35,260 nucleotides of DNA. Origin: CAYSCZ01 sp964429655 (GTDB lineage: Bacteria > Bacteroidota > Bacteroidia > Cytophagales > Cyclobacteriaceae). Each line of letters opens with the position of its first letter. Positions within the stretch are counted from its first letter, which is position 1. The notes under the pieces are model-generated. The model was not told the origin of the DNA, did not search any database, and saw only the letters and a program-made list of their open reading frames with translations. Where the stretch lies: positions 1 to 35,260 of the forward strand of contig CAYSCZ010000030.1 in the NCBI GenBank assembly GCA_964429655.1, given 5' to 3'. This document shows positions 16,228-24,743 of the stretch, in pieces. A program made the translations under genes and the position numbers.

Positions 16228-16815
16228 TTGAAATTATTAACTAAGGTAAGCCAGATTACAAACCTGAGTGATGCACGTTATTGTGCAGGTATGGGTGTTG
16301 ATTTTTTGGGGTTTTGCATCGAACCGGATTCCGAGAATTATGTCGATCCAAAAACATACCAGGAGATTACCTCCTGGATATCAGGTCCAGAATATGTTTT
16401 GGAGGTCAACGATATTAATTATTTAATAAATAGGGAGAAATATGCTCAACACGCTTATATCGAAGTTAGCCCTCAAAATGATTGGGAAGAAATAAGCAAG
16501 GATTCAAAGGTGATCATAAATATTCACATTCAGGAAGCGTCTGATATAATCACCCTTAAGGAGACCCTATCCAACGCATTGCCCAAATATTTTTTGATTG
16601 AGTGTCATAATGAAGAATTATATGACCCATTGGATAGAGCCCTAGGAAATTACCTGTACAAAATAATCAGGGCTTATAATGTTCATCAGTATACTTTAGA
16701 TAGCATCATTAAACAAAAGTTTGCAGGTATAGCCCTGAAGGGAAGTAAGGAAATAAAGCCCGGGTACAAAGATTTTGATCAATTAGCTGATATCCTTGAA
16801 AAACTTGATGAATAG
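16228..16815 (+). CDS. Degenerate TrpF-like TIM-barrel protein
   Basis: A 195-residue protein resembling phosphoribosylanthranilate isomerase at both ends. The N-terminus reads KVSQITNLSDARYCAGMGVDFLGF, where true enzymes have KICGIT, the DA pair, GAD and GF. The C-terminus reads GSKEIKPGYKDFDQL, matching the phosphate-binding SGVE...PGxKD region. The general-base cysteine of KICG is Ser8 here, the following glycine is Gln9, and I find no counterpart of the catalytic aspartate mid-barrel. Isomerase activity is therefore unlikely. No other tryptophan gene is nearby. The start is TTG at 16228; no in-frame ATG precedes it. It is divergent from the thioredoxin gene and meets the glycosyltransferase gene tail to tail with a gap of two bases. 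Function unknown. Confidence 0.8.
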   Translation: MKLLTKVSQITNLSDARYCAGMGVDFLGFCIEPDSENYVDPKTYQEITSWISGPEYVLEVNDINYLINREKYAQHAYIEVSPQNDWEEISKDSKVIINIHIQEASDIITLKETLSNALPKYFLIECHNEELYDPLDRALGNYLYKIIRAYNVHQYTLDSIIKQKFAGIALKGSKEIKPGYKDFDQLADILEKLDE

Positions 16816-16817
16816 TT

Positions 16818-17768
16818 TTAAGTAGTAGTCTCCTGAAAATGTGGTTGATATATTTCCTTAACCCTATAGGTTTTTTTATCCTGACTTTCGAAATAGGTCC
16901 TCACAATTAATTCAGCCACAATCCCAATGGTTATCAACTGAACCCCCCCTATTACCAAGGTGATTCCTAGTATCAGAAGCGGGCGTCCCCAGATATCTTC
17001 TCCCAGGATTTTAACAAACAATAGGTATAAATTAATAGCCAGTCCGATCAGAAACGTCACAATCCCTAAAGTTCCAAATAAATGCATTGGTTTTTGTAGA
17101 TACTTTTGGAAAAAAACCATTAATAGCAGGTCACTCATCACTTTGAACGTCCTCCCCAGGCCATATTTTGATTTGCCATGTATTCTTGGGTGATGTTTTA
17201 CGGGTACTTCTGTGAGTTTGGCTCCTAATTGCTGTGCTAGTACCGGAATAAATCGATGAAGTTCGCCGTATAAGCTCAGATTTTTTGCAATTTCTTTTTT
17301 GAAGACTTTGAGTGTACACCCATAATCATGAAGATAAACACCTGTTAATTTCCTGATAAGTGCATTGGCAATTTTTGAAGGTATTTTCCGGAGAAGGAGG
17401 CCGTCTTTCCGTTTCGCTCTTATTCCTCCCACCACATCGCATGCTTCACTGATTAATTTTTCAATCATCATCGGGATATCCGCTGGATCATTTTGTAAGT
17501 CTCCGTCAAGCGTAACTATATAATCCCCATTTGCGGAATCTATACCGGCAGCCATAGCTGTGGTCTGTCCATAATTCTTATTTAGAACAACCAGCTTAAC
17601 ATGCGGGTCATCAATCGCTTTAATATTTCTTACTGTCAGGTCAGACGAACCATCATCTACAAAAACAATTTCATAGTCCCATTCAGATAAGGCGCTATGA
17701 ATCTGTTCAACTAGTGGGACAATATTATCCTGCTCATTAAAAACGGTGATAACTAATGATATTTTCAT
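16818..17768 (-). CDS. Family 2 glycosyltransferase, polyisoprenol-phosphate type
   Basis: A 316-residue membrane-associated GT2 enzyme. The GT-A domain starts SLVITVFNEQDNI and carries DDGSSD near residue 38 and the metal-binding DGDLQNDP at 88-95. KSKYGLGR near residues 199-206 is the usual conserved end of the domain. Two transmembrane helices follow at about 229-252 and 262-289. This layout matches dolichol- or undecaprenyl-phosphate sugar synthases (DPM1/GtrB-like), which load a sugar onto a lipid carrier at the inner membrane for later envelope glycosylation. The sugar is unknown. It is the last gene of the long minus-strand series, five bases after trmB, and shows no terminator of its own because the TrpF-like gene ends two bases away. 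Confidence 0.9.
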   Translation of the reverse strand: MKISLVITVFNEQDNIVPLVEQIHSALSEWDYEIVFVDDGSSDLTVRNIKAIDDPHVKLVVLNKNYGQTTAMAAGIDSANGDYIVTLDGDLQNDPADIPMMIEKLISEACDVVGGIRAKRKDGLLLRKIPSKIANALIRKLTGVYLHDYGCTLKVFKKEIAKNLSLYGELHRFIPVLAQQLGAKLTEVPVKHHPRIHGKSKYGLGRTFKVMSDLLLMVFFQKYLQKPMHLFGTLGIVTFLIGLAINLYLLFVKILGEDIWGRPLLILGITLVIGGVQLITIGIVAELIVRTYFESQDKKTYRVKEIYQPHFQETTT

Positions 17769-17773
17769 TGGAA

Positions 17774-18433
17774 CTATTCGATATGATAAAACTGGAAACT
17801 ACAATATTTTATCGACTTCCCTTCGCTTAAAAATATCCTTTCATATTTTGTTTGAATATTAATATCATCGTGCATCAAGTTTGAATTATAAAAATCAAAA
17901 GTATATTGTAGGTTTTTTATATTTAAAGATTTTATTGCTTCGATCGAATATTGGAATAAACTCAAATCATCCGTTTTGAAATGCAGGAATCCTTCACTTT
18001 TCAGAATTTTTTGATAAATATTTAGAAATCTGGGATGGGTTAATCGCCTTTTTTCATCCCTTTTTTTTGGTCGTGGGTCCGGGAAAGTTATCCAGATCTC
18101 GTAGACTTCATCTTCTTGGAAAAATTTTTCTAACCAATCTGCCTGAGTCCTTAAAAAGGCAATGTTTTTAATACCATTTTCTTCCACATATCTGCTACCC
18201 GACCATATTCGTGCCCCTTTGATGTCGAGTCCAATAATGTTTAAGTGTGGAAATTTTTCTGCTAATCCGATGGTAAATGCTCCATTTCCACAACCTATTT
18301 CAAGCAATAAGGGGTTTTGATTACCAAAGTAAGTGCCCCAGTTACCTTTAATTTTGTGATATAATTCTTTGCCTTCCTGGATTACATTATTTCTTCTGGC
18401 ATTTTCAGCAAACTTTAACAGCTTACCTTTCAT
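17774..18433 (-). CDS. trmB: tRNA (guanine-N7-)-methyltransferase
   Basis: A 219-residue SAM-dependent enzyme forming 7-methylguanosine at position 46 of tRNAs. The SAM motif EIGCGNG is at residues 45-51, followed by IGLDIKGARIW at 67-77. The family signature FPDPRPKKRDEKRRL is at 117-131 and FKTDD at 152-156. The length is typical. Its ATG overlaps the TGA of folC by four bases (ATGA), indicating translational coupling, and the glycosyltransferase gene follows after five bases. Confidence 0.96.
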   Translation of the reverse strand: MKGKLLKFAENARRNNVIQEGKELYHKIKGNWGTYFGNQNPLLLEIGCGNGAFTIGLAEKFPHLNIIGLDIKGARIWSGSRYVEENGIKNIAFLRTQADWLEKFFQEDEVYEIWITFPDPRPKKRDEKRRLTHPRFLNIYQKILKSEGFLHFKTDDLSLFQYSIEAIKSLNIKNLQYTFDFYNSNLMHDDINIQTKYERIFLSEGKSIKYCSFQFYHIE

Positions 18434-19704
18434 AAATCATTGACGTCAGCAACCACAAAGGTACTACCTCCAATATAAATTAAATCATCTCTGCTGGCAG
18501 CATCCTCTGCCGCTTGTATGGCATTATTAACGTTAGGGTGTAATGAATAAGTTAGTTTTAGTTTATCACCTAAGGCAGATAAATTGTCCAGCGATAAGGC
18601 ACGGGAAACCGGTGGCAAACAAAAATAAAAGACAGAGTCATCGGGAAATAATGTCATCAACTTTTCAACCTTTTTTTCTTTCACAAAACCGAGAACCAAG
18701 TGCAAAGCGCTGTATTTTAATGGCCTGATTTCGTTAATGATAATTTTTAAACTTTCCTCATTATGCGCTATATCACAAATTTTCAATGGATTATGACCTA
18801 ATATCTGCCATCTCCCTTTCAGGTTGGTATTTCGGTTAACATTAGAAATGCCTTTCACCAGGTGGGATGAATTAGTTTTAAATCCCACGTCATTTAACAA
18901 ATGCAAAGCCAGGTACACATGGGGTAGATTCAATTCTACAGATTTCCTACAGGATCGAATGTTTATTTTTTCAATGTACTTGGAATTATCCTTAATTAGG
19001 GTTGTGCCTTCACTGTTCTTCATCAACTTTATGGAGGATGAATCATAATACTTACTATTTCTTTGCTCACAAGCTTGCTGTATTATCTTTAGTGGGCCAT
19101 TCTCGATATTTCCTGTTACCGTTGGTTTATTAGGTTTAATAATCCCGGCTTTTTCAAAAGCTATAGCTTCAAGGGTGTCTCCCAGCATATCCATATGATC
19201 ATAACCTATACTCGTAATTATGGATAATTCTGGTGTAATCACGTTAGTTGAATCAAGTCTACCTCCTAACCCCGTTTCTATAACCGCTATATCTACTTTT
19301 TTTTGATGAAAATAATCAAACGCAAGGCAAACAGTAACTTCAAAAAATGATGGATTGATGTTATCTATATTCTTGAGGTGTTCAGTGACAAAATTAGCCA
19401 CGTAAGTCCGGTCTATTTCAGCACCATTTATTCTTATTCTTTCAGTAAAGTTTTTTAGATGTGGACTGGTGTAGAGCCCCACAGAGTATCCGGCCTCCTG
19501 CAGTACTGATGACAGCAAGTGGCATGTAGTGCCTTTGCCATTAGTACCCGCAACATGAATTGTTTTTAATGCTTTGTGAGGATTTCCAAGTATATTTAAA
19601 AAATTCAGGGTATTGTTTAATCCCTTTTTAAAGGCTTTTTTTCCAATGTTTTGATACATTGGAAGCTGGTGGTATAAGAATTCAATTGACTGATGATAGT
19701 CCAC
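18430..19704 (-). CDS. folC: Folylpolyglutamate synthase / dihydrofolate synthase
   Basis: A 424-residue Mur-ligase-family enzyme that adds glutamate to (dihydro)folate using ATP. The P-loop GTNGKGT is at residues 53-59, followed by GLYTSPHL and FTERIRING, and IETGLGGRLDSTN marks the glutamate-ligase core. A DIAHNEES motif near residue 313 marks the C-terminal domain. The start is GTG at 19704, seven bases after the tonB stop; no ATG is available near the N-terminus. The run exbB-exbD-tonB-folC is an arrangement I have often seen in Bacteroidota, so co-transcription is likely although no functional tie is obvious. Confidence 0.95.
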   Translation of the reverse strand: MDYHQSIEFLYHQLPMYQNIGKKAFKKGLNNTLNFLNILGNPHKALKTIHVAGTNGKGTTCHLLSSVLQEAGYSVGLYTSPHLKNFTERIRINGAEIDRTYVANFVTEHLKNIDNINPSFFEVTVCLAFDYFHQKKVDIAVIETGLGGRLDSTNVITPELSIITSIGYDHMDMLGDTLEAIAFEKAGIIKPNKPTVTGNIENGPLKIIQQACEQRNSKYYDSSSIKLMKNSEGTTLIKDNSKYIEKINIRSCRKSVELNLPHVYLALHLLNDVGFKTNSSHLVKGISNVNRNTNLKGRWQILGHNPLKICDIAHNEESLKIIINEIRPLKYSALHLVLGFVKEKKVEKLMTLFPDDSVFYFCLPPVSRALSLDNLSALGDKLKLTYSLHPNVNNAIQAAEDAASRDDLIYIGGSTFVVADVNDL

Positions 19705-19711
19705 TGAATGA

Positions 19712-20596
19712 CTATTTGGTTTTTATAATAAAGGTTATGGTGCCTGTTGATGTAGGCGCTGTGCCAAAGTTTTCCCTGGTTTTACTGAAAGACAATTCCT
19801 GTACAGCATTTCTGTAAACCCTTTCCAGTGAGGGGCTCACTGTTTTTTCAATCGTTTTTATTGAGATGATATATCCATCACTATCTACCACAATCTGGAA
19901 GACAATTTTACCACTTTCCTGTGATTGATCATCAGGTGTAGGCTCAGAATCCCATCTCCATCCTGAAAGTTCCAGCGAAACTCCACTACTGGTTCCCCGA
20001 GGGCCGTAAAGCGCTCTTTCATCTATTTCCCCTGTTTCTTCTCCCTGATCTTGCATGCTTTCTTCAGAGGTTCCCAGGCCGGAGCCACTTTCAGCTACTG
20101 ACGGCAGATTTTCATCGTTTTCTGTTTCACCATTATCTTGAGGGACCTTTGCATCGTCTGATCCACCTTCTGAGGTACCAGAGTTTGGGGTTTGCTCTAC
20201 TAGTTCTTCTTCTGATGGAGCAAACGTTTCATTATCTGAAGTTTTAATCGCTGTATTTCCTTCAGGTGGTGTATTATCATCATTCGATTCTTCCTCTATT
20301 GCCTCTTCAGATAAGTTTTCCTGTGATGGATCATCGGTTTCTTCTTCAATCTTTTCAACCTGTTCATTCTGAGTCTCTTCAGTGGCATCATCAGGGTTTT
20401 CTTCAAGGCTTTCGTCATAAACCTGGCCACTACCCACTTCACTTTGGCCAAAATTTAATTCAATACCATACTCAGGAATTGGTGGATCAGGTTCCCTCCA
20501 GGCGGCGGTAAAAAAAAAGATCAATGCAAGAACTAAATGAAAAATGACAGATAGGAATAAACTCAAACGCTTCCTTTTTCTTTCTTTATCTTCCAT
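19712..20596 (-). CDS. TonB-like energy transducer with acidic linker
   Basis: A 294-residue protein starting from the ATG at 20596. A basic N-terminus is followed by a single membrane helix at about residues 11-32 that carries the SxxxH motif (Ser16, His20) of TonB/TolA transducers, at the same positions as in E. coli TonB, which supports this start over the TTG at 20617. Residues about 60-200 form a low-complexity linker dominated by Glu, Asp, Ser and Gln, instead of the usual Pro-rich spacer. The C-terminal 75 residues (GKIVFQIVVDSDGYIISIKTI) fit a TonB C-terminal domain. It should transmit ExbB-ExbD proton-driven energy to an outer-membrane partner. It overlaps exbD by 11 bases and precedes folC by seven. 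Confidence 0.85.
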   Translation of the reverse strand: MEDKERKRKRLSLFLSVIFHLVLALIFFFTAAWREPDPPIPEYGIELNFGQSEVGSGQVYDESLEENPDDATEETQNEQVEKIEEETDDPSQENLSEEAIEEESNDDNTPPEGNTAIKTSDNETFAPSEEELVEQTPNSGTSEGGSDDAKVPQDNGETENDENLPSVAESGSGLGTSEESMQDQGEETGEIDERALYGPRGTSSGVSLELSGWRWDSEPTPDDQSQESGKIVFQIVVDSDGYIISIKTIEKTVSPSLERVYRNAVQELSFSKTRENFGTAPTSTGTITFIIKTK

Positions 20597-20987
20597 TAGT
20601 AATCGGTTTTGTGGCAATAGAAATTTTTGCTTCTAATGCAGTAGCAATCCCGGCTACTCGAACCAAATGCTCAACCGGAACTTCCTTATCACAATGCAGT
20701 ACAACCACGCCCTTATCTCCTCCAAGAGTATTACGTAATTCCATCTCCAGTCGGTTCAAAGAGGTCTTCTTATCATTTAAATATATCTCCAGATCCCTGG
20801 TAATGGTAATGCTGATTTTTTGTAATACAATATTGGAACTCTTGCTACTGGGAAGGTTAACAGGAAGACCGGATGGAGTGACGAAGGTTGCGGTCAACAT
20901 AAAAAATATCAAAAGAAGAAAAATAATGTCCGTCATTGAAGACACATTAAACTTCGAATCAATCTTATTTTTTGAACTTAAGTTCAT
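20586..20987 (-). CDS. exbD: ExbD/TolR-family proton channel subunit
   Basis: A 133-residue inner-membrane protein with a short cytoplasmic N-terminus and one helix at about residues 19-37. The channel aspartate is Asp20 in SSMTDIIFLLLIFFM, the essential proton-carrying residue of the ExbD/TolR/MotB group. The periplasmic domain contains the DKEVPVEHLVRVAGIA region typical of the family. Its ATG overlaps the exbB stop by four bases (ATGA), and its end overlaps tonB by 11 bases, so the three are translationally coupled. ExbD and TolR cannot be separated by sequence here; the tonB-like neighbour favours ExbD. Confidence 0.93.
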   Translation of the reverse strand: MNLSSKNKIDSKFNVSSMTDIIFLLLIFFMLTATFVTPSGLPVNLPSSKSSNIVLQKISITITRDLEIYLNDKKTSLNRLEMELRNTLGGDKGVVVLHCDKEVPVEHLVRVAGIATALEAKISIATKPITNGR

Positions 20988-21664
20988 GAGGATTTTGGTT
21001 CTTGCAGTAAATCAATGAACTCGATGGAGTTATATTCCATTGAATGAATGAGCTTTTGTACCCTTGCGACCAGGTAATTATATCCAAGATATGCCAGTAC
21101 ACCGATCAGCAATCCCGTAGCCGTGGTAACCATTGCTTCATAGATACCCGATGAAAGTAATTTTGGACTAACCGCCCCTTCTTCCTGTGCTATTGAAATG
21201 AATGCCTGTATCATTCCGGTAACTGTACCCAAAAAACCGAGCATTGGCGCTGCTCCGGAAATAGTAGCTAATGTACCCAGGTTTTTTTCCAACTTGTAAA
21301 TTTCTATTTTACCTGTATTTTCTATGGATACTTCAATATTTTTCAGAGGATGACCTATCCGCGATATGCCTTTTTCAATCATTCTGGCAACAGGGGTGCC
21401 TGTTTCTTTGCATAAAAGACTCGCCCCACTAATATCACCTGAAATAACCCTAGACCTGATTTCTTCCTTGAACCCTGATGGTGTTTTAGATGCTTTTTGG
21501 AGCGATAGGATTCGCTCAATAAATATATAAACAGCCACGATGGAAAGTATCACCAAAGGGATCATCATATATCCGCCTTTGGTTAGCAACTCCAGTAAAG
21601 ATATAGACTGGTTAGCTGAGCCGGAAACCTGATCCAGCCCTTCATTGGACACCTGTAATAACAT
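20984..21664 (-). CDS. exbB: ExbB/TolQ/MotA-family proton channel subunit
   Basis: A 226-residue inner-membrane protein with three helices at about residues 32-50, 135-157 and 171-198. The core signature GAAPMLGFLGTVTGMIQAF contains the conserved Thr147, and TTATGLLIG follows in the third helix. It forms the proton channel with ExbD. The first possible codon is TTG at 21667, but the ATG at 21664 is directly adjacent and was chosen. It follows the SPOR protein gene by 22 bases and overlaps exbD by four. An N-terminal periplasmic stretch of about 30 residues precedes the first helix. Confidence 0.93.
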   Translation of the reverse strand: MLLQVSNEGLDQVSGSANQSISLLELLTKGGYMMIPLVILSIVAVYIFIERILSLQKASKTPSGFKEEIRSRVISGDISGASLLCKETGTPVARMIEKGISRIGHPLKNIEVSIENTGKIEIYKLEKNLGTLATISGAAPMLGFLGTVTGMIQAFISIAQEEGAVSPKLLSSGIYEAMVTTATGLLIGVLAYLGYNYLVARVQKLIHSMEYNSIEFIDLLQEPKSS

Positions 21665-21686
21665 CAAAAAATGAATAATTTTAGTT

Positions 21687-22991
21687 TTAATACTTTAATA
21701 CCCAGACATCACTGCCATATGTAGGCTTTGATTGTTCCGCTTGGTTGGCAGCTTCAGAATAGGTTGGAAAATCATAAATAGATACCCTGTAATATTTCAC
21801 ATTTCCATAAGGCCTTATGACGTTAGGATCCAAGCCTTGTTTAGCCAATATTTTTGCGTAATCATTTGCCAGATCACCATCTATGAAGCTACCAACTATA
21901 ACATACGAACGATCCGTTGCGCTGGAAATTGCAGATACATTTCCTGGTGATGAAGAAGTATTGCTGGCAGTTGATTGGGTTGACCCCGGGGAGCTTGTTC
22001 CGGTACCTGAGTTACTTTCAAAAGAATCTTCGGCTTGAGGCTGGGATGATGATAGACCCTCCTCACCCACATCTTCACTGGCATCAGAAGTAAATGATTC
22101 ATCACCTGAGGATTCGTCACTGCTTGCTTCCTCTGTAGTCTCTTCAGTTTGTGCAATTTGTTCAGACGATGCCGCTTCTTCACGCTCACCTGAAGGACTA
22201 CTGATCCATAAAAATATTAATGCAATTACAACCAAGGCTCCGGTTCCGATTAAAATAATTTTTGTGAAGCCACCTGTCTGATCGCGTGACGCTCCATAAG
22301 TTTGGGCTACAGATGTTTGTTCCGGTTCAGATTCTTTGTATCCATCGTATTCACCATATGCATCATCAGAACCTGCTGCTATCGATTCTTCCGGCTCCTC
22401 ATCATCTTTGAATCCAATCTCTTCTTCAATCAATGATTCTTCGACTTCCTCTGTCTCATCGTGGGGATCTCCAAATTCTTCCTCAAGATCTGGGACATCA
22501 TCAAGATCAATACCCTCTAAATCCTCTTCTTCTGCAGCATCAATTATTTCAATTTCTTCTTTTTCTTCCTCTTCATTCGCCTCTTCAAATTCATCGCCAA
22601 CCTCAAAACCTCCTTCCTGTGTATCAAATTCTTCCTCAGTATCTATTTCAAATTCCTCTTCAGTATCAGTATCCAATTCATCTTCCTGATCAATGTCAAA
22701 ATCTACATCATCCAATTCGTCTTCAATCTCAACGTCACCTATTTCATTGTTAGTATCCATTTCATCCTCCTCTTCTGACTCCATACCAGAACCTTCATCA
22801 AACTCATCAGCTTCCTCCTCATCTTCTTCAATTTGTTCAATATCATCAAATGAGTCATCTACATCCTCTATTGCTTCTTCACTCTCCTCATCAATATCAT
22901 CTAAGGAATCATAATCGAGGTCCGGCAGACCAAAATCATCTTCCTGATTTTCAAATTGATTTTCGTTTTCCTGGTTTTTATCGTCAATCAT
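21687..22991 (-). CDS. Single-pass membrane protein with very acidic cytoplasmic domain and C-terminal SPOR domain
   Basis: A 434-residue type II membrane protein. Residues 1-235 are predominantly Glu and Asp with few basic residues. A single helix lies at about 244-264 (IILIGTGALVVIALIFLW). A Ser/Glu/Thr-rich periplasmic linker runs to about 358, and a SPOR domain fills 360-434 (SYVIVGSFIDGDLANDYAK, PYGNVKYYRVSIYDF, YGSDVWVLKY). SPOR domains bind glycan strands lacking peptide stems, so the protein is anchored to septal or remodelled peptidoglycan. The acidic part has no recognised domain and is probably disordered. The gene stands 22 bases before exbB and 120 bases after the beta-barrel gene, so it may have its own AT-rich promoter while belonging to the same envelope series. 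Confidence 0.88.
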   Translation of the reverse strand: MIDDKNQENENQFENQEDDFGLPDLDYDSLDDIDEESEEAIEDVDDSFDDIEQIEEDEEEADEFDEGSGMESEEEDEMDTNNEIGDVEIEDELDDVDFDIDQEDELDTDTEEEFEIDTEEEFDTQEGGFEVGDEFEEANEEEEKEEIEIIDAAEEEDLEGIDLDDVPDLEEEFGDPHDETEEVEESLIEEEIGFKDDEEPEESIAAGSDDAYGEYDGYKESEPEQTSVAQTYGASRDQTGGFTKIILIGTGALVVIALIFLWISSPSGEREEAASSEQIAQTEETTEEASSDESSGDESFTSDASEDVGEEGLSSSQPQAEDSFESNSGTGTSSPGSTQSTASNTSSSPGNVSAISSATDRSYVIVGSFIDGDLANDYAKILAKQGLDPNVIRPYGNVKYYRVSIYDFPTYSEAANQAEQSKPTYGSDVWVLKY

Positions 22992-23094
22992 TATAGCTTG
23001 TTTGGATAATAAAATTGATCAACTAAATTTAATTTTAAGTTAAAGAAAAATTAATTTGATTAAGTAAATAAATAAAAGAATCTTCCAATAATGA

Positions 23095-23113
23095 AAAAAA
23101 ATAAGGCTTATTT
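23095..23113 (-). terminator. Weak hairpin and T-run after the beta-barrel gene
   Basis: On the minus strand AAATAA-gcc-TTATTT is followed by a run of T. The six-pair, all A-T stem overlaps the TAA stop of the gene ending at 23112. It may attenuate transcription into the SPOR-exbB series, but the stem is weak. Confidence 0.4.
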
Positions 23114-24743
23114 AAAAATAATAAACTATCCCACCCTTAAACTGTAGCGATCTTACAGGATAATTTAAATAGCGTTCATATTTCTGAGACAAGATATTAT
23201 CTAATTTCAAGAAAATTGAACCATTATCTAATATAAAATACTCGCCACTTAAATTAAGGTCGATTACCTGCCCCAAATCTTCGGTAGAAAAATCAGACAC
23301 TTCCAGGGCTTTGATTCCAAATAACCCAATAAGCTGAGTTTCTATAAAAAGTTTATCCAATGGCTGCCAATTAGCAATGATATTAGCCTCGAACTGCGGT
23401 CTGTGCCATGCTTCGCTGAGAAAATCGGTATCAAACTGATTAAACTGAATATTGGAGTGAAGAGAGAAGTCTTTGGTTTGATAATTAAATCCCGCACGTA
23501 ATGATATTTGTGTATAATCATCGTACACTAATACAAACCTGGAATCATTATCGGTATCATTTACATAAAAAATGCCATTTTCGTAATCCGAAAGGCTAAA
23601 CCCGGTTTCAAAATCTAATTTTTGAGACAGATTAGTTTGAAATTTCACAGACCCGTGAAGATTTTTATTGGTGTTGGCTATGGGTTGATTAAAGTTTAAA
23701 AAAGGGTTTTGCCCTGAAAGTTCATTTAGTGTATTGAATGCCCTGTTACCACTGACGGACAAAAGAATTCGATTGGTTGAGTTGAAGTTGTAACCCAGTT
23801 GAATATCCGGAAATAGAAATAAGTCATCTGAAACTGTTGTATCATTGTCTGAAACTAAGGTTAGACCGGCTCGAAGTGTAAAATCACTTATTGATTTTTG
23901 ATAATATGGATTTAATGAAAATTGATTCCTGTTGTATGCGGTGAACTGATCTAACGTACTGATATTTCCATTGAACGTGGCATTAAACACATCAGAGTCA
24001 CTGAAATAAATCTGAAATGAGCCTCCTACCTGAAACCATTGTTCGCTTTCCTCAAAATCATTCATAAAATTTTTAAATCCAACATTAAAGGCATAATCAA
24101 ATCCTTCAGAAATTTTCTTGTATTCTAACGTGGCATCCATTCTGTCAAAGTTCTGTTCAAAGACACCCGTGTCGGGAACCACTTCCAAGCCATAAAAATT
24201 ATAACTGGATAATTGATATCCCAGCCTACCTGAAAACACTGATGATTCATCCGAATAAGAGACATTACCATTGATCGTGGTATTTGAAGATGCACTAACA
24301 TCATCCTGAACAGGTCCACTACCAAATGACAAATGATGGACATTTAAATCAGCAACCCATGGGCTTTCAGGATTTGTTGATGCAAAACCTTCTGCTAAGA
24401 TTGATGAAAAATTCCCAGCTCCTACAGTTACATGATTTCTGTTTTGTGCATTATCTTCTTCATCACTTTTATATTCCTTTGCATTAATGGATGGAAGGGA
24501 GATAGCAGGCAAATATTTATAATCTTTTATATTAAACTTCAGGTCCTTGGTTAATGCCGTATCGGGCATTGAGGGTATCATCTCAATCCGTTTACGTATT
24601 AGAGGAAGGATTATTTCTTTATCCTTTTCAATGATAAACTGGGCATCTTCAATCTGGCCTTCCGCTTCCCAATCATCCTGTGCGTAACTGCTACAGCTAA
24701 TGACAATCAATCCAATAAAAAAAAATAATTTGAATAAGGTCAT
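23112..24743 (-). CDS. Plugless TonB-dependent-receptor-like beta-barrel protein
   Basis: A 543-residue outer-membrane protein with a signal peptide at 1-21 (cleavage near SYA-Q; a VISC sequence at 14-17 could alternatively be a lipobox). The mature N-terminus carries IEDAQFIIEKDKEI at 31-44 and lacks both the carboxypeptidase-like domain and the plug of true receptors. From about residue 100 onward alternating beta strands end in the aromatic GGIVYYF, as in an outer-membrane barrel. Proteins of this kind are usually annotated as TonB-dependent receptors but cannot be closed by a plug as seen here. It overlaps the TPR gene by four bases (ATGA) and sits upstream of SPOR-exbB-exbD-tonB, so it is the likely outer-membrane element of that set. 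Confidence 0.82.
   Translation of the reverse strand: MTLFKLFFFIGLIVISCSSYAQDDWEAEGQIEDAQFIIEKDKEIILPLIRKRIEMIPSMPDTALTKDLKFNIKDYKYLPAISLPSINAKEYKSDEEDNAQNRNHVTVGAGNFSSILAEGFASTNPESPWVADLNVHHLSFGSGPVQDDVSASSNTTINGNVSYSDESSVFSGRLGYQLSSYNFYGLEVVPDTGVFEQNFDRMDATLEYKKISEGFDYAFNVGFKNFMNDFEESEQWFQVGGSFQIYFSDSDVFNATFNGNISTLDQFTAYNRNQFSLNPYYQKSISDFTLRAGLTLVSDNDTTVSDDLFLFPDIQLGYNFNSTNRILLSVSGNRAFNTLNELSGQNPFLNFNQPIANTNKNLHGSVKFQTNLSQKLDFETGFSLSDYENGIFYVNDTDNDSRFVLVYDDYTQISLRAGFNYQTKDFSLHSNIQFNQFDTDFLSEAWHRPQFEANIIANWQPLDKLFIETQLIGLFGIKALEVSDFSTEDLGQVIDLNLSGEYFILDNGSIFLKLDNILSQKYERYLNYPVRSLQFKGGIVYYF

Noticed and set aside
16228..16815. Functional trpF
   Set aside because: The catalytic cysteine and the following glycine are replaced and no trp genes are nearby, so a gene symbol was not given.
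22430..22900. Low-complexity run resembling tandem repeats or a CRISPR array
   Set aside because: There is no fixed repeat unit and no spacers; the pattern comes from Glu/Asp codons.
22336..22914. Serine-rich plus-strand ORFs opposite the acidic SPOR gene
   Set aside because: They are the antisense image of Glu/Asp codons (GAA, GAT give TTC, ATC and shifted TCx serine codons). No start signal, no protein-like composition, and the minus-strand gene has clear membrane and SPOR domains.
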